Counted from the stretch's first letter, positions 1 to 6,237 are shown. The stretch: DNA of 11,098 bases from Cellvibrionaceae bacterium (GCA_025800435.1 JAOXRV010000674.1:1-11098); one strand, 5' to 3'. Numbers and translations are program-made. The notes: generated from the letters alone by a model not told the origin.

Positions 1-885
1 GATAGCTTTAGTTTTAGTGGTACCAACTTTATTATTTACCCCCCCGGTGGCGGCACCGTTAAAATTCAAGCCAAGGATATTTCCATCGGCCACCGGCCTG
101 CCGGCGCCACGGTTATTCCCAATATCTGGGTGCTGCACAAAACCAGTGGCCGCCCCTATAAGTACGGCAACCCTGGCAGCTTTACCTTTGTGTTAAAAGA
201 CAGCGGCCTACCGCCTGGCTTAAAGTTGGTGCGCATTGACGCCGACCCCCACCAGGGCGCTGCAGCGGTCGACGAAAACGGTGGCATTTGGGTGGCCGAT
301 GTCAATTCCTATTGGCGCCTGGCCAATGGCTACGCCAGCGATGTAGCCATCGGCGGTGGCTATATCTGGGTAATTGGCAGCGAGCCGGGCCCCGGCGGTT
401 ACCGTATTTACCGGGCACCTTTTGCGATTGGCCGCAGCAACTTTAGCTGGCAGTCTATGAACGGCCACGGCATGAAGATTGACGCCGGTGGCGATGGCTG
501 CGCCTGGACCATTAACGACAGCTATCAAGTATGGGAATACGCGGCCAACTCACAGGGCCATATCGGCTGGCAAGACCGCAACTTCCACGCCATTGACGTG
601 GCGGTTTCCCAAACCAACCGGGCCTGGTTTACCGGCTTTGATTACGCCGAAAATGTTCCCTTTAGCTCCGATGGCGGTCGCTTATGGGTCTACAATATTC
701 CCGATGCCATCACCGGCGGCGCCGCTGGCAAACCGATCTGGGAAGTATTAGATGGCCGGGGCGACACCATCGGCGCCGGTGATGGCACCGGGGTTTGGGT
801 GGTCGATGCCAATGGCGATATACGCGCAGGCAGCGGTCGTATCGGCCAGGGCAATGCCGGCAATGGCTACTTTGCCTGCCGTTAA
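1..885 (+). CDS. Tectonin-like beta-propeller protein, 3' part (5' end outside window)
   Basis: The reading frame is open from base 1 to the TAA at 883-885, so this is the C-terminal 294 residues of a longer protein; the GTG at 130 is internal and has no reason to be the start. The visible part has repeated blade-like units with the pattern small-x-D-V/I-A-x-G-x-x-x-x-W-V/A, for example ASDVAIGGGYIWVIG, MKIDAGGDGCAWTIN, AIDVAVSQTNRAWFTG and TIGAGDGTGVWVVD. That is the signature of tectonin (TECPR) repeats, which form beta-propellers and often bind carbohydrate or lipopolysaccharide. It is very rich in Gly, Trp and Asn. Two cysteines, one in a repeat and one at the extreme C-terminus (FACR), could form a disulfide, consistent with export, but the signal peptide would lie outside the window. 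It is convergent with the metabolic cluster, separated by a terminator, and probably unrelated to it. Ligand and exact role are unknown. Confidence 0.72.
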   Translation, partial: DSFSFSGTNFIIYPPGGGTVKIQAKDISIGHRPAGATVIPNIWVLHKTSGRPYKYGNPGSFTFVLKDSGLPPGLKLVRIDADPHQGAAAVDENGGIWVADVNSYWRLANGYASDVAIGGGYIWVIGSEPGPGGYRIYRAPFAIGRSNFSWQSMNGHGMKIDAGGDGCAWTINDSYQVWEYAANSQGHIGWQDRNFHAIDVAVSQTNRAWFTGFDYAENVPFSSDGGRLWVYNIPDAITGGAAGKPIWEVLDGRGDTIGAGDGTGVWVVDANGDIRAGSGRIGQGNAGNGYFACR

Positions 886-900
886 AAAATCGCGGCGATT

Positions 901-935
901 AAAACCCCGGAGCAAGTAATTGCTCCGGGGTTTTT
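901..935. terminator. Rho-independent terminator, probably bidirectional
   Basis: A perfect 15-bp inverted repeat, AAAACCCCGGAGCAA (901-915) and TTGCTCCGGGGTTTT (920-934), encloses the 4-base loop GTAA. It is followed by T931-T935 on the plus strand and begins 16 bases after the tectonin-like stop codon. On the minus strand the 3' arm ends in TTTT before AATCG, so it can also stop transcripts leaving cynS. Confidence 0.93.
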
Positions 936-1005
936 AAACGCAATCTCAATAGCGACAACTATAATTTGGGCAAATTTGCCAATGCGGTGTTGCTTAGCGA
1001 ATACA

Positions 1006-1455
1006 TCAATAGGACTTGTAGGGTAGGAACTTTCCAGAGAGCACAACGTTGACGCGATCACCGGCTGGGTTTTGCTCGCGCTGAATATCCATCGAGAAGT
1101 CAATTGCACTCATGATGCCATCGCCGAACTCTTCGTGAATCAACTCTTTGATGGTACTGCCATAAACGCTGACCACTTCGTACCAGCGGTAGATAAGGGG
1201 ATCGCTTGGCACAGCGGTTGGCAGTGAGCCCTTGTAGGGTACGATTTGCAGCCAGGCCATCGCCTCCTCTGACAGGCCAAAAATATCGCCGACTGTTTCG
1301 GCCTGCTCTTTAGTCATTGCCATCTGCCCCAGGCACGCAGAGGTTGTCCACTCTTTGGACAGGCCGACTTTTTCGGCCACTTCACACCACTTGATGCCCT
1401 TTAGCACCTTGGCGGAAAGAATAAGCTGGGTTACTTCATCGCGGTTACTGATCAT
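1006..1455 (-). CDS. cynS: Cyanate hydratase (cyanase)
   Basis: Cyanase catalyses bicarbonate-dependent breakdown of cyanate, giving ammonia and CO2 via carbamate, in the cytoplasm. The 149-residue product matches the family's usual ~150 residues and two-part layout: an N-terminal helical DNA-binding-like fold (about 1-80) and the C-terminal catalytic domain that builds the decameric active site. The catalytic block IYRWYEVVSVYG followed by FGDGIMSAIDF supplies Arg90, Glu93 and Ser116, the equivalents of Arg96, Glu99 and Ser122 of the Escherichia coli enzyme. The protein ends in GKFLPYKSY, like the conserved GK-Y/F-LP-K tail. The ATG at 1455 has a strong ribosome site, GAGGAAG (1461-1467), 5 bases upstream. 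It is the last minus-strand gene, 103 bp after the rubredoxin reductase stop, so it may be read through from that operon or have its own promoter. The cyanase identity is firm; its functional link to the upstream operon is inference. Confidence 0.97.
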   Translation of the reverse strand: MISNRDEVTQLILSAKVLKGIKWCEVAEKVGLSKEWTTSACLGQMAMTKEQAETVGDIFGLSEEAMAWLQIVPYKGSLPTAVPSDPLIYRWYEVVSVYGSTIKELIHEEFGDGIMSAIDFSMDIQREQNPAGDRVNVVLSGKFLPYKSY

Positions 1456-1480
1456 AAAGGCTTCCTCAATTGGGGGTTCT

Positions 1481-1506
1481 CAGTATTAACTTGGTTCAGT
1501 GTTAAC
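1481..1506 (-). promoter_or_regulatory. Tandem 10-bp repeats upstream of cynS
   Basis: CAGTATTAAC (1481-1490) and CAGTGTTAAC (1497-1506) are direct repeats with one mismatch, starting 16 bases apart, 26-51 bases upstream of the cynS start. They may be an operator or activator site. A TTGATA on the minus strand just upstream (1508-1513) could be a -35 box, but no convincing -10 is seen at the right spacing. Function is inferred only from position and repetition. Confidence 0.4.
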
Positions 1507-1558
1507 GTATCAATGTAGGGGTTTAATATTGCTTACCGCCCAATCGATTTTTACTCGA

Positions 1559-2914
1559 TCAAGCGGCACAACTCTGGTTCGGGGAACCGAGGTTGAGCCG
1601 GGATATAACTTGCTCACCGGATACTTGCTCCATAATCAATCCATCGGCGTCCTCTTGCACCATTCGCCAGTGGCCATCCGGCGAAGGCAAGCCGTGCAGA
1701 ACGATCGCTACGGATCTTGTTTTTAAGCGAATTACCGGAGCATTATGGGCATAGGCCTCGCTATCCAGTTCAAGCACGGCATCGGCAATAGCACGTGCCT
1801 GGTGTTTGATCGGCTCGATAAAGCGACACGGCTTGCCATCGAGGCTGATGCAGTCGCCCAGGGCATAAATAGCCGGCTCACTGGTACGCAAGGTATCTGC
1901 ATCAACCACTACACCACGATTAAAATCCAGCTTGGCCTGGCGGGCGAGGCGGTTGTCGGTAACGAGCCCAGTTGCAGCAACAATTTGATCGAATTCAATG
2001 CTGAGGCCGCTTGCCAACACAATCGCACGGCTGCCATCAGCGCGCGGTTCGACTGCGCGGATAGCTTGCCCCCCAAGAAACTTGACACCGAGCTTAGCCA
2101 GACCGCTGCTCAGGCGGGTGGCGGCGGCTTCAGGTAACAGTGCCGACAACGGTGTGTTGTCGCGGTCGATTAGCGTGACCTGGTGTCCGGCACGCGCCAG
2201 ATCTTCCGCCAGTTCGCAGCCAACCATGCCAGCGCCCACCACCGCCACCCGACTACTGCCCTTGGCCAGCGCCCGCTGTAGCCCAGACCAAGCCGAAAGC
2301 GTGTTAACCCGCCAGCAAACAGCGGCCGGCAGTTCTGCCGGTAGCGCAGGCTTAGATCCCTGCGCCAGCACCAGCTTGGTGTAGTGGAAGCTGCCACGAG
2401 TGGTGCGCAACTGATGCAGGGCCGGACTCAGGCCGACCGCCAAAGTATTCGGCAACAGCCGAACACCCAGGCGCTGGGCGGCGTCAACCCCGCTTTCCCG
2501 AACCAGCTCGGACTGTTCAAAGCCACGGCTTAAGGCGATCGAGAGTTCAGGCTTGTGATAGATATCGCCGTTACAGGCGCTTATCAGGGTGATGGGTATC
2601 TCGGCATCTTGTTGACGCAGCTGCTCCGCAACAGACCAGCCGGCCAGGCCCGCACCGACGATGACGACGCCCGGCTGGCGATTGAACACTGTGCCTTTAT
2701 CGCAGGCAAGGATTGCAGGTTTTTCGAAGAGTTCAAAATCCACCTTGGTCACACCACAAAGGGGGCATTGCCAATCATCGGGAATATCTTCAAAACGAGT
2801 GCCCGGGGGCAGACCGCTGTCCGGATCCCCGAGCTCCTCATCGTAGATCAGGCCGCAGGCCAAACAGATATACTGGCGCCAGGGCGAATCTTGTTTCAAC
2901 TGTTGGGCACTCAT
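1559..2914 (-). CDS. Rubredoxin-rubredoxin reductase fusion (FAD/NAD(P)H)
   Basis: This is a 451-residue fusion of two electron carriers. Residues ~12-64 are a rubredoxin: Cys17-x-x-Cys20-Gly and Cys50-Pro-Leu-Cys53-Gly hold one iron, with the conserved DPDSGLPPGT and DIPDDWQCP segments. Residues ~82-450 are a pyridine-nucleotide-disulfide-type reductase without a redox disulfide. It has an FAD-binding GxGxxG at Gly87-Gly92, a second Rossmann motif for NAD(P)H at Gly227-Gly232, an ATG loop at 314-316 and the FAD-contacting ALGDC at 351-355. Electrons should flow from NAD(P)H to FAD to the iron centre and on to a partner oxidoreductase. The ATG overlaps the stop of the flavoprotein gene by four bases (ATGA, 2911-2914), so the two are translationally coupled and the flavoprotein is the obvious partner. 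Rubredoxin and its reductase are more often separate genes, as in alkane hydroxylase systems. No alkane hydroxylase is seen here. Confidence 0.93.
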   Translation of the reverse strand: MSAQQLKQDSPWRQYICLACGLIYDEELGDPDSGLPPGTRFEDIPDDWQCPLCGVTKVDFELFEKPAILACDKGTVFNRQPGVVIVGAGLAGWSVAEQLRQQDAEIPITLISACNGDIYHKPELSIALSRGFEQSELVRESGVDAAQRLGVRLLPNTLAVGLSPALHQLRTTRGSFHYTKLVLAQGSKPALPAELPAAVCWRVNTLSAWSGLQRALAKGSSRVAVVGAGMVGCELAEDLARAGHQVTLIDRDNTPLSALLPEAAATRLSSGLAKLGVKFLGGQAIRAVEPRADGSRAIVLASGLSIEFDQIVAATGLVTDNRLARQAKLDFNRGVVVDADTLRTSEPAIYALGDCISLDGKPCRFIEPIKHQARAIADAVLELDSEAYAHNAPVIRLKTRSVAIVLHGLPSPDGHWRMVQEDADGLIMEQVSGEQVISRLNLGSPNQSCAA

Positions 2915-4077
2915 GCGGGCAGTTCCTCATTCATCAGCTTTGCCATTTCCCAGCGCAGGTGCTTGATCGCCGGGGTGACGATGGCGACAAACTGAGCCTC
3001 ACGAATACGGCGTTGCGGCGCCGAGCTCATCAGGTAGCCACGGGCACCCTGGTGCAGCAGTGCGGATGTAGAAGCCTTGAGTGACAGCTCCGCGCCCTGG
3101 GTACGCAGGTCCAGCACATCTAGCAGATAGTCTTTGCTGCCATCGAAGGGGGTCTCGGCCAGCGTCATGGCTCTGGCCAGAATGTCATCGTATTCTGCTT
3201 GCAGCTCGTCGGGGCGGTCGTGCAGATACTGGTTTACGTGGCCCAGTACCGGCTCCACCTCGCGGATGGAATCGATCGATCCCTGAATTACCCCAGCCGC
3301 TATGCCAACCTGCAGCAGCACAAAGGCGCCGCGAATGCGCTGCACAAAGGGGCCGGCAGGGTCGGCGATCATCTGGTCTTCACTGACGAAGTAATCGACC
3401 AGCGGAATAGCCCAAGTGCTGGTACCTTCCATGCCAGAGAACTCGGGGCAGGCGCGCAGCGTCACTCGCTCATCCAAATCCAGTAGAAACATAATTTCAT
3501 GGCTAGGACTGCCATCACCTTTTTCAACCGCCGCAATCGCTCCGCAATACTGCCCGGTTGCGATATGACTGACCCAAGGAAGGGTGCCACTCACGCGGTA
3601 ACCACCGGCAACTTTTTTGGCTTTCAAGGCCATCTTTTCGATGCCGGTCAGCGCCTTCATCGGGTTGGACAAACCAGTGCCGCCAAAGGTTATGCCGGCG
3701 ACATGGTCATCAAGGCGTGCCAGCAGGGCCGGGTTGCCCGACTGCTCCATATAAAGCCCGCAGACATCGTGGGCCCAGCTCATAAATCCGGTTGATCCGC
3801 AGTGGCGGCTGATCTCGGTCATGGTGGCAAGCGCCAGTGGATAGCGGCAACCATAACGATCCTGATGGGCGGCATAGGCGCCCGCCTGCCCGAGCTTGGC
3901 CATGATGTCGAGCGGGTAGTAACCCTCATGGTCGATACGGTAGGCCGCCGGGGCCAGCTGCTGCCGAGAAATCTCAGCGACATCGGCCAGCACTTTGGCG
4001 TCGTCGGCCCAGGGGGCTGGCTTTGTCGAAACTTCAGTCGAAACTAATGCGCGGTTCATGGCTTTCCTCTCTTTCAT
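2911..4077 (-). CDS. Acyl-CoA dehydrogenase-fold flavoprotein, probably non-canonical (monooxygenase/SfnB/DszC-like)
   Basis: The 388-residue product has the length and three-part fold of acyl-CoA dehydrogenases: an N-terminal helical domain (~25-135), a beta-domain with flavin-contacting GTLPWVSHIATG and the substrate-side FSGMEGTSTW, and a C-terminal helical bundle from ~250. The C-terminal flavin/dimer region reads GARGYLMSSAP and then RREAQ-like RRIREAQFVAIVTPA (from ~356). Canonical dehydrogenases have an EGT-type loop here carrying the catalytic Glu; this protein has VTPA (367-370) and no obvious substitute Glu. It therefore resembles the flavin-dependent monooxygenase/desulfurisation branch (DszC, SfnB-type) more than a fatty-acid beta-oxidation enzyme. 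A ribosome site AGAAGG precedes the ATG at 4077. An in-frame ATG at 4059 with GAGGA upstream is an equally good start (382 residues). It follows the OsmC-like gene by 47 bp and overlaps the rubredoxin fusion by 4 bp. The substrate is unknown. Confidence 0.85.
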   Translation of the reverse strand: MKERKAMNRALVSTEVSTKPAPWADDAKVLADVAEISRQQLAPAAYRIDHEGYYPLDIMAKLGQAGAYAAHQDRYGCRYPLALATMTEISRHCGSTGFMSWAHDVCGLYMEQSGNPALLARLDDHVAGITFGGTGLSNPMKALTGIEKMALKAKKVAGGYRVSGTLPWVSHIATGQYCGAIAAVEKGDGSPSHEIMFLLDLDERVTLRACPEFSGMEGTSTWAIPLVDYFVSEDQMIADPAGPFVQRIRGAFVLLQVGIAAGVIQGSIDSIREVEPVLGHVNQYLHDRPDELQAEYDDILARAMTLAETPFDGSKDYLLDVLDLRTQGAELSLKASTSALLHQGARGYLMSSAPQRRIREAQFVAIVTPAIKHLRWEMAKLMNEELPA

Positions 4078-4124
4078 AGCACCCTTCTCTTAAATCACGT
4101 GCAAGCAAGTCAGGTGCAACTTAG

Positions 4125-4679
4125 TTAGTCCATCAGGCTGATGCTGAACGGGATTGGGTTGCGCATGGTGTTGGCCACTGGTGAGAAGTAGTTGGCGTGC
4201 TGGACTATCTCATCCAGTTGTTCGCGTGAGGCGTCCCCTTCGACCAGGATCTTGACCCGAATCTCCTGAAAACCCATCTGCTCAGGCTTCATCTCAGCGC
4301 CGCCAGCACCCCAGGCTGCGGGGTTGCCGATATCGCCTTCAAGGTATACTTCCAACTTACTCAGTTTGACCTGCTTCCAGGTTGCGACAGCGGTAATGCC
4401 CACCGCCAGGCAGCCACCCAGACCGGAGAGGACGATTTCACCGGGTGCTGGGGCGGTGTCTTCGCCAAACAGGTGCAAGGGTTCATCGACCACCACCGGC
4501 GTATGTTCGCCAACGTAGCTGAGGCTGCGATACATACCCTGCATGACAGTATGCACTTTGTTGGTACCGCGAATATCCGGGTTGTTGCGGCCCTTTTCGG
4601 CGAATGTCATCAGACCATCGCGGTCAATTTCACTCAGGTACGAAGTAGAGACAGTTGTAGGGGCTGTGGAAATGGTCAT
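4125..4679 (-). CDS. OsmC/Ohr-family protein lacking the second catalytic cysteine
   Basis: The 184-residue protein has the OsmC fold: an N-terminal beta-sheet, the long central helix SGLGGCLAVGITAVATWK with Cys90, the beta segment LEVYLEGDIG, and a C-terminal helix plus SPVANTMRNP. OsmC and Ohr hydroperoxide reductases use two cysteines, the second in a CPV-type motif. Here that position is Ser166 in FSPVANTM, so the usual disulfide chemistry is not possible. Cys90 remains, which would suit thiol or sulfur binding rather than peroxide reduction (inference). It is the first gene of a three-gene minus-strand operon with the flavoprotein and the rubredoxin fusion. Ribosome site GGAG lies 7 bases before the ATG. 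It sits directly behind a strong sigma-54 promoter with an IHF site and upstream repeats, so this operon is probably inducible by the local activator. Confidence 0.9.
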   Translation of the reverse strand: MTISTAPTTVSTSYLSEIDRDGLMTFAEKGRNNPDIRGTNKVHTVMQGMYRSLSYVGEHTPVVVDEPLHLFGEDTAPAPGEIVLSGLGGCLAVGITAVATWKQVKLSKLEVYLEGDIGNPAAWGAGGAEMKPEQMGFQEIRVKILVEGDASREQLDEIVQHANYFSPVANTMRNPIPFSISLMD

Positions 4680-4747
4680 AGATTTGCTCCAGTTGGGTTA
4701 TTCAAATCGGACGGTCAACTCAAACCGTTCAAATTTGTTAGCGATAT

Positions 4748-4763
4748 TGCATGCGGCGTGCCA
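4748..4763 (-). promoter_or_regulatory. Sigma-54 (-24/-12) promoter of the OsmC-flavoprotein-rubredoxin operon
   Basis: Read on the minus strand the site is TGGCACGCCGCATGCA, against the consensus TGGCACGN4TTGCW. The -24 TGGCACG is perfect, the -12 is ATGCA, and GG and GC are exactly 10 bases apart. It predicts a start near 4737 and a leader of about 58 bases before the ATG at 4679. Confidence 0.85.
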
Positions 4764-4781
4764 CTTTATATAAACCTTAAA

Positions 4782-4794
4782 AATCAATAACTTA
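4782..4794 (+). promoter_or_regulatory. IHF site
   Basis: AATCAATAACTTA matches the IHF consensus WATCAAN4TTR at every fixed position. It lies between the -24/-12 promoter (4748-4763) and the upstream repeats (4833-4869), where IHF bends DNA so that a bound activator can touch sigma-54 polymerase. The match is seen in the sequence; occupancy is inferred. Confidence 0.65.
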
Positions 4795-4811
4795 AGCGCA
4801 GGCCATGGCAT

Positions 4812-4879
4812 CGAGCAGCGGCTTGTCCTGTGATTGTCGATAAATGTCAGGCTGACATTGCCTGACAATGCGCTGCTCG
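4812..4879. promoter_or_regulatory. Nested inverted repeats: candidate enhancer (UAS) of the OsmC operon
   Basis: Three symmetric elements are nested. The outer 9-bp arms are CGAGCAGCG (4812-4820) and CGCTGCTCG (4871-4879). The middle arms are ATTGTC (4833-4838) and GACAAT (4864-4869). The core is a perfect AATGTCA-GGC-TGACATT (4843-4859). A further TGACA follows at 4863-4867, so three TGTCA/TGACA half-sites lie within 23 bases. They sit about 70-105 bases upstream of the -24 box, the usual distance for a sigma-54 activator site. Related TGACA/TGTCA motifs occur upstream of the rhodanese and regulator genes. Confidence 0.6.
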
Positions 4880-5068
4880 TTGCGAGTCAGACATAAACAA
4901 ACCCCAAACGACAGGCAGCAAAAAGCTTTAACCGCCCGGATTGATTAGCCCGCGATACGGAAGCGCTTAGGTCGGTGCTAAATACGGCGTGTTACGCCGG
5001 GGAAACAGGGGCCGTGCAACGCCGTAACAGCGTGCACAGCCAAGTGAGGTATATCTGAGGAGGCGTTC
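4880..5068. other. Non-coding stretch downstream of the rhodanese gene, with two small hairpins
   Basis: I see no gene here. The stretch contains a perfect CGGCGT-GTT-ACGCCG hairpin (4985-4999) and an imperfect one, GTGCAACGC (5014-5022) with GCGTGCAC (5030-5037). They lie 32-84 bases after the rhodanese stop and may protect or end its transcript. Neither is followed by a run of T on the minus strand, so they are not convincing intrinsic terminators. Confidence 0.4.
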
Positions 5069-5926
5069 TTAGGAGGCGTAGGGAAGCCCTTCTTCAATCG
5101 GCAAACTCTCATCCCTGGACCATTCGTTCCAAGAGCCGAAGTAGAGCTTCACATCCTTAATACCGGCGGACTTGAGCGCCACCAAGGTGTTGGCGGCACG
5201 GGCGCCTTTAAAACAATACAGGTAAACCGGGGTGTTTTTGTCGATACCGACGCTGGCGCACTCGGCCAACACCTCGGCCGGCGATTTAAACAGCGCCAAC
5301 GCACCCGGCTTCATCAGGCGGTACCACTCAATCCAGCGCGCCTCGGGCAGCCGGCCCTTACGCGGGCAAAAATCTTTGCCGTAGGGGGAAGAGCTGGTGG
5401 CGATCCACTCATCCACATCGCGCACATCAAGCAGAACCTTGCTGCCGTCGTGGATCGCGGCGAGAACATCATCTTTATCTATCATCAGCTCATGACCGGT
5501 ATCCTTGAGCGGGAACTCGACCGCGGCCACCGTCGGCGTCTCTGAATCGCTTGGCATGCCCGCTGCCAGCCAGGCCTGATAGCCGCCATGGAGAATCGCC
5601 ACTTTAGGGTAGCCAAGATATTTAAGCAGGAAATAGCCGCGACAGGACTGACCAAAACCGGTATTCATCGAGTCTTCATAAATTACCGCCGTTTCCGCAC
5701 CAGACAGCCCCGCGGCCCCGAAACTTTGCGCAAAACTCTGCTTCAGCTCGGCGATACCTTCGGCGGTCGAATTAGCGAGAAAAGTGAAAATATCATGAAC
5801 GTTAACGGCTCCCGGAATATGGCCGGTGACATAACTTTCAGGGTTGCGGGTATCGATGATGACGGTTTTTTCGGTTTCGATCAGCGACTGGAGATCCTGT
5901 GGGTTGAGTAGAATCGATGATGGCAT
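5069..5926 (-). CDS. Two-domain rhodanese (thiosulfate/3-mercaptopyruvate sulfurtransferase)
   Basis: The 285-residue protein is a tandem rhodanese of the usual length. The N-terminal domain (~5-125) has VIIDTRNPESYVTGHIPGAVNV but no catalytic cysteine in its loop. The C-terminal domain (~150-275) has VLLDVRDVDEW and the active loop Cys238-FKGAR, which carries the persulfide during transfer of sulfane sulfur from thiosulfate or a related donor to an acceptor such as cyanide or a thiol. It ends with the typical GSWNEWSRDESLP. I chose the ATG at 5926 because GGAG lies 7 bases upstream. The frame extends to a GTG at 5998, but that codon sits inside a strong leader hairpin and the extra 24 residues do not look like rhodanese. 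There is no signal peptide, so it acts in the cytoplasm. It is a single-gene unit with its own leader, candidate sigma-54 promoter and TTGTCATTGTCAA motif. The exact donor and acceptor cannot be told from sequence. Confidence 0.92.
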   Translation of the reverse strand: MPSSILLNPQDLQSLIETEKTVIIDTRNPESYVTGHIPGAVNVHDIFTFLANSTAEGIAELKQSFAQSFGAAGLSGAETAVIYEDSMNTGFGQSCRGYFLLKYLGYPKVAILHGGYQAWLAAGMPSDSETPTVAAVEFPLKDTGHELMIDKDDVLAAIHDGSKVLLDVRDVDEWIATSSSPYGKDFCPRKGRLPEARWIEWYRLMKPGALALFKSPAEVLAECASVGIDKNTPVYLYCFKGARAANTLVALKSAGIKDVKLYFGSWNEWSRDESLPIEEGLPYAS

Positions 5927-5975
5927 GCTTGTGCTCCATTCTTTAAATAAATAATGCGGATGGCGGGCCCTGTCT

Positions 5976-6000
5976 GGGCACCCGATCTGGTCGGGCACCC
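5976..6000 (-). promoter_or_regulatory. Strong hairpin in the rhodanese mRNA leader
   Basis: On the minus strand GGGTGCCCGA, a 5-base loop CCAGA and TCGGGTGCCC form a 10-bp stem: eight Watson-Crick pairs (seven of them G-C) plus two central G-U pairs. It begins 50 bases upstream of the ATG at 5926. There is no T-run after it, so it is not an intrinsic terminator. It could affect translation or mRNA stability. Confidence 0.55.
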
Positions 6001-6031
6001 ATGGCCAGCGCTTAGCAGGCTGTTAGCTTAC

Positions 6032-6048
6032 TAACTAAAACTTAGTTA
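6032..6048. repeat. Perfect inverted repeat in the rhodanese leader
   Basis: TAACTAA (6032-6038), spacer AAC, TTAGTTA (6042-6048). This 7-3-7 symmetric element lies just downstream of the start expected from the candidate promoter at 6073-6089, where a repressor could bind. No second clear copy was found in the window, so its function is unknown. Confidence 0.4.
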
Positions 6049-6072
6049 CAAAGTCCCGCCACAAAGATCCAC

Positions 6073-6089
6073 TACAAGAACTGTTCCAA
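6073..6089 (-). promoter_or_regulatory. Candidate sigma-54 promoter of the rhodanese gene
   Basis: The minus strand reads TTGGAACAGTTCTTGTA, against TTGGCACGN4TTGCA. It has the correct GG-to-G spacing and TTGG and TTG, but GT instead of GC at -12. The remaining -24 bases agree except for two. It lies ~150 bases before the ATG. An AT-rich tract (6090-6112) is just upstream, and a TTGTCATTGTCAA motif is ~87 bases upstream. Confidence 0.5.
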
Positions 6090-6174
6090 TATTTTTAAAT
6101 CGTTTTAAAACAGGTGCTTATGTTTTTTTGTTGGCACCCTTGCCGGTTCCGGTCAGTTGCAATTGGCAAATTGT

Positions 6175-6187
6175 TTGTCATTGTCAA
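6175..6187. promoter_or_regulatory. TTGTCATTGTCAA motif, candidate activator site for the rhodanese promoter
   Basis: This 13-base motif differs at one position from TTGACATTGTCAA, the minus-strand reading of the palindrome at 7963-7975 next to the regulator promoter. It is 87-114 bases upstream of the -24/-12 candidate at 6073-6089, a usual distance for a sigma-54 enhancer. It is surrounded by more TTG/CAA-rich symmetric sequence (6158-6174). Confidence 0.5.
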
Positions 6188-6237
6188 TCATTGCCGCACC
6201 AAGCGCTACGGCACAAAAGTCTTCTCCCTTGGCTCGG

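Noticed and set aside
130..132. GTG at 130 as the start of the plus-strand gene
   Set aside because: The frame is open without a stop from base 1 and upstream residues continue the same protein, so it is internal.
969..980. 12-base palindrome GGCAAATTTGCC downstream of cynS
   Set aside because: It is a single AT-centred palindrome without a loop or T-run, in a gap between two gene ends; no role can be argued.
1745..2384. Plus-strand open frames opposite the rubredoxin reductase, and similar frames opposite the other genes
   Set aside because: They are shadows of well-supported minus-strand genes, without recognisable domains or ribosome sites.
4112..4121. ACTTAGTTAG between OsmC and flavoprotein genes, similar to half of the 6032-6048 palindrome
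   Set aside because: Only one half is present and it overlaps the vicinity of the OsmC stop codon; probably chance.
5952..5967. GG-N10-GC element close to the rhodanese ATG as a sigma-54 promoter
   Set aside because: The flanking -24 and -12 bases match poorly and it would leave almost no leader; the element at 6073-6089 is better.
5927..5998. 24-residue N-terminal extension of the rhodanese from a GTG at 5998
   Set aside because: The GTG lies within a strong hairpin, has no ribosome site, and the extra residues do not match a rhodanese; the ATG at 5926 has GGAG at good spacing.
6131..6144. TTGGCACCCTTGCC on the plus strand resembling a -24/-12 promoter
   Set aside because: GG-to-GC spacing is too short and there is no plus-strand gene downstream.
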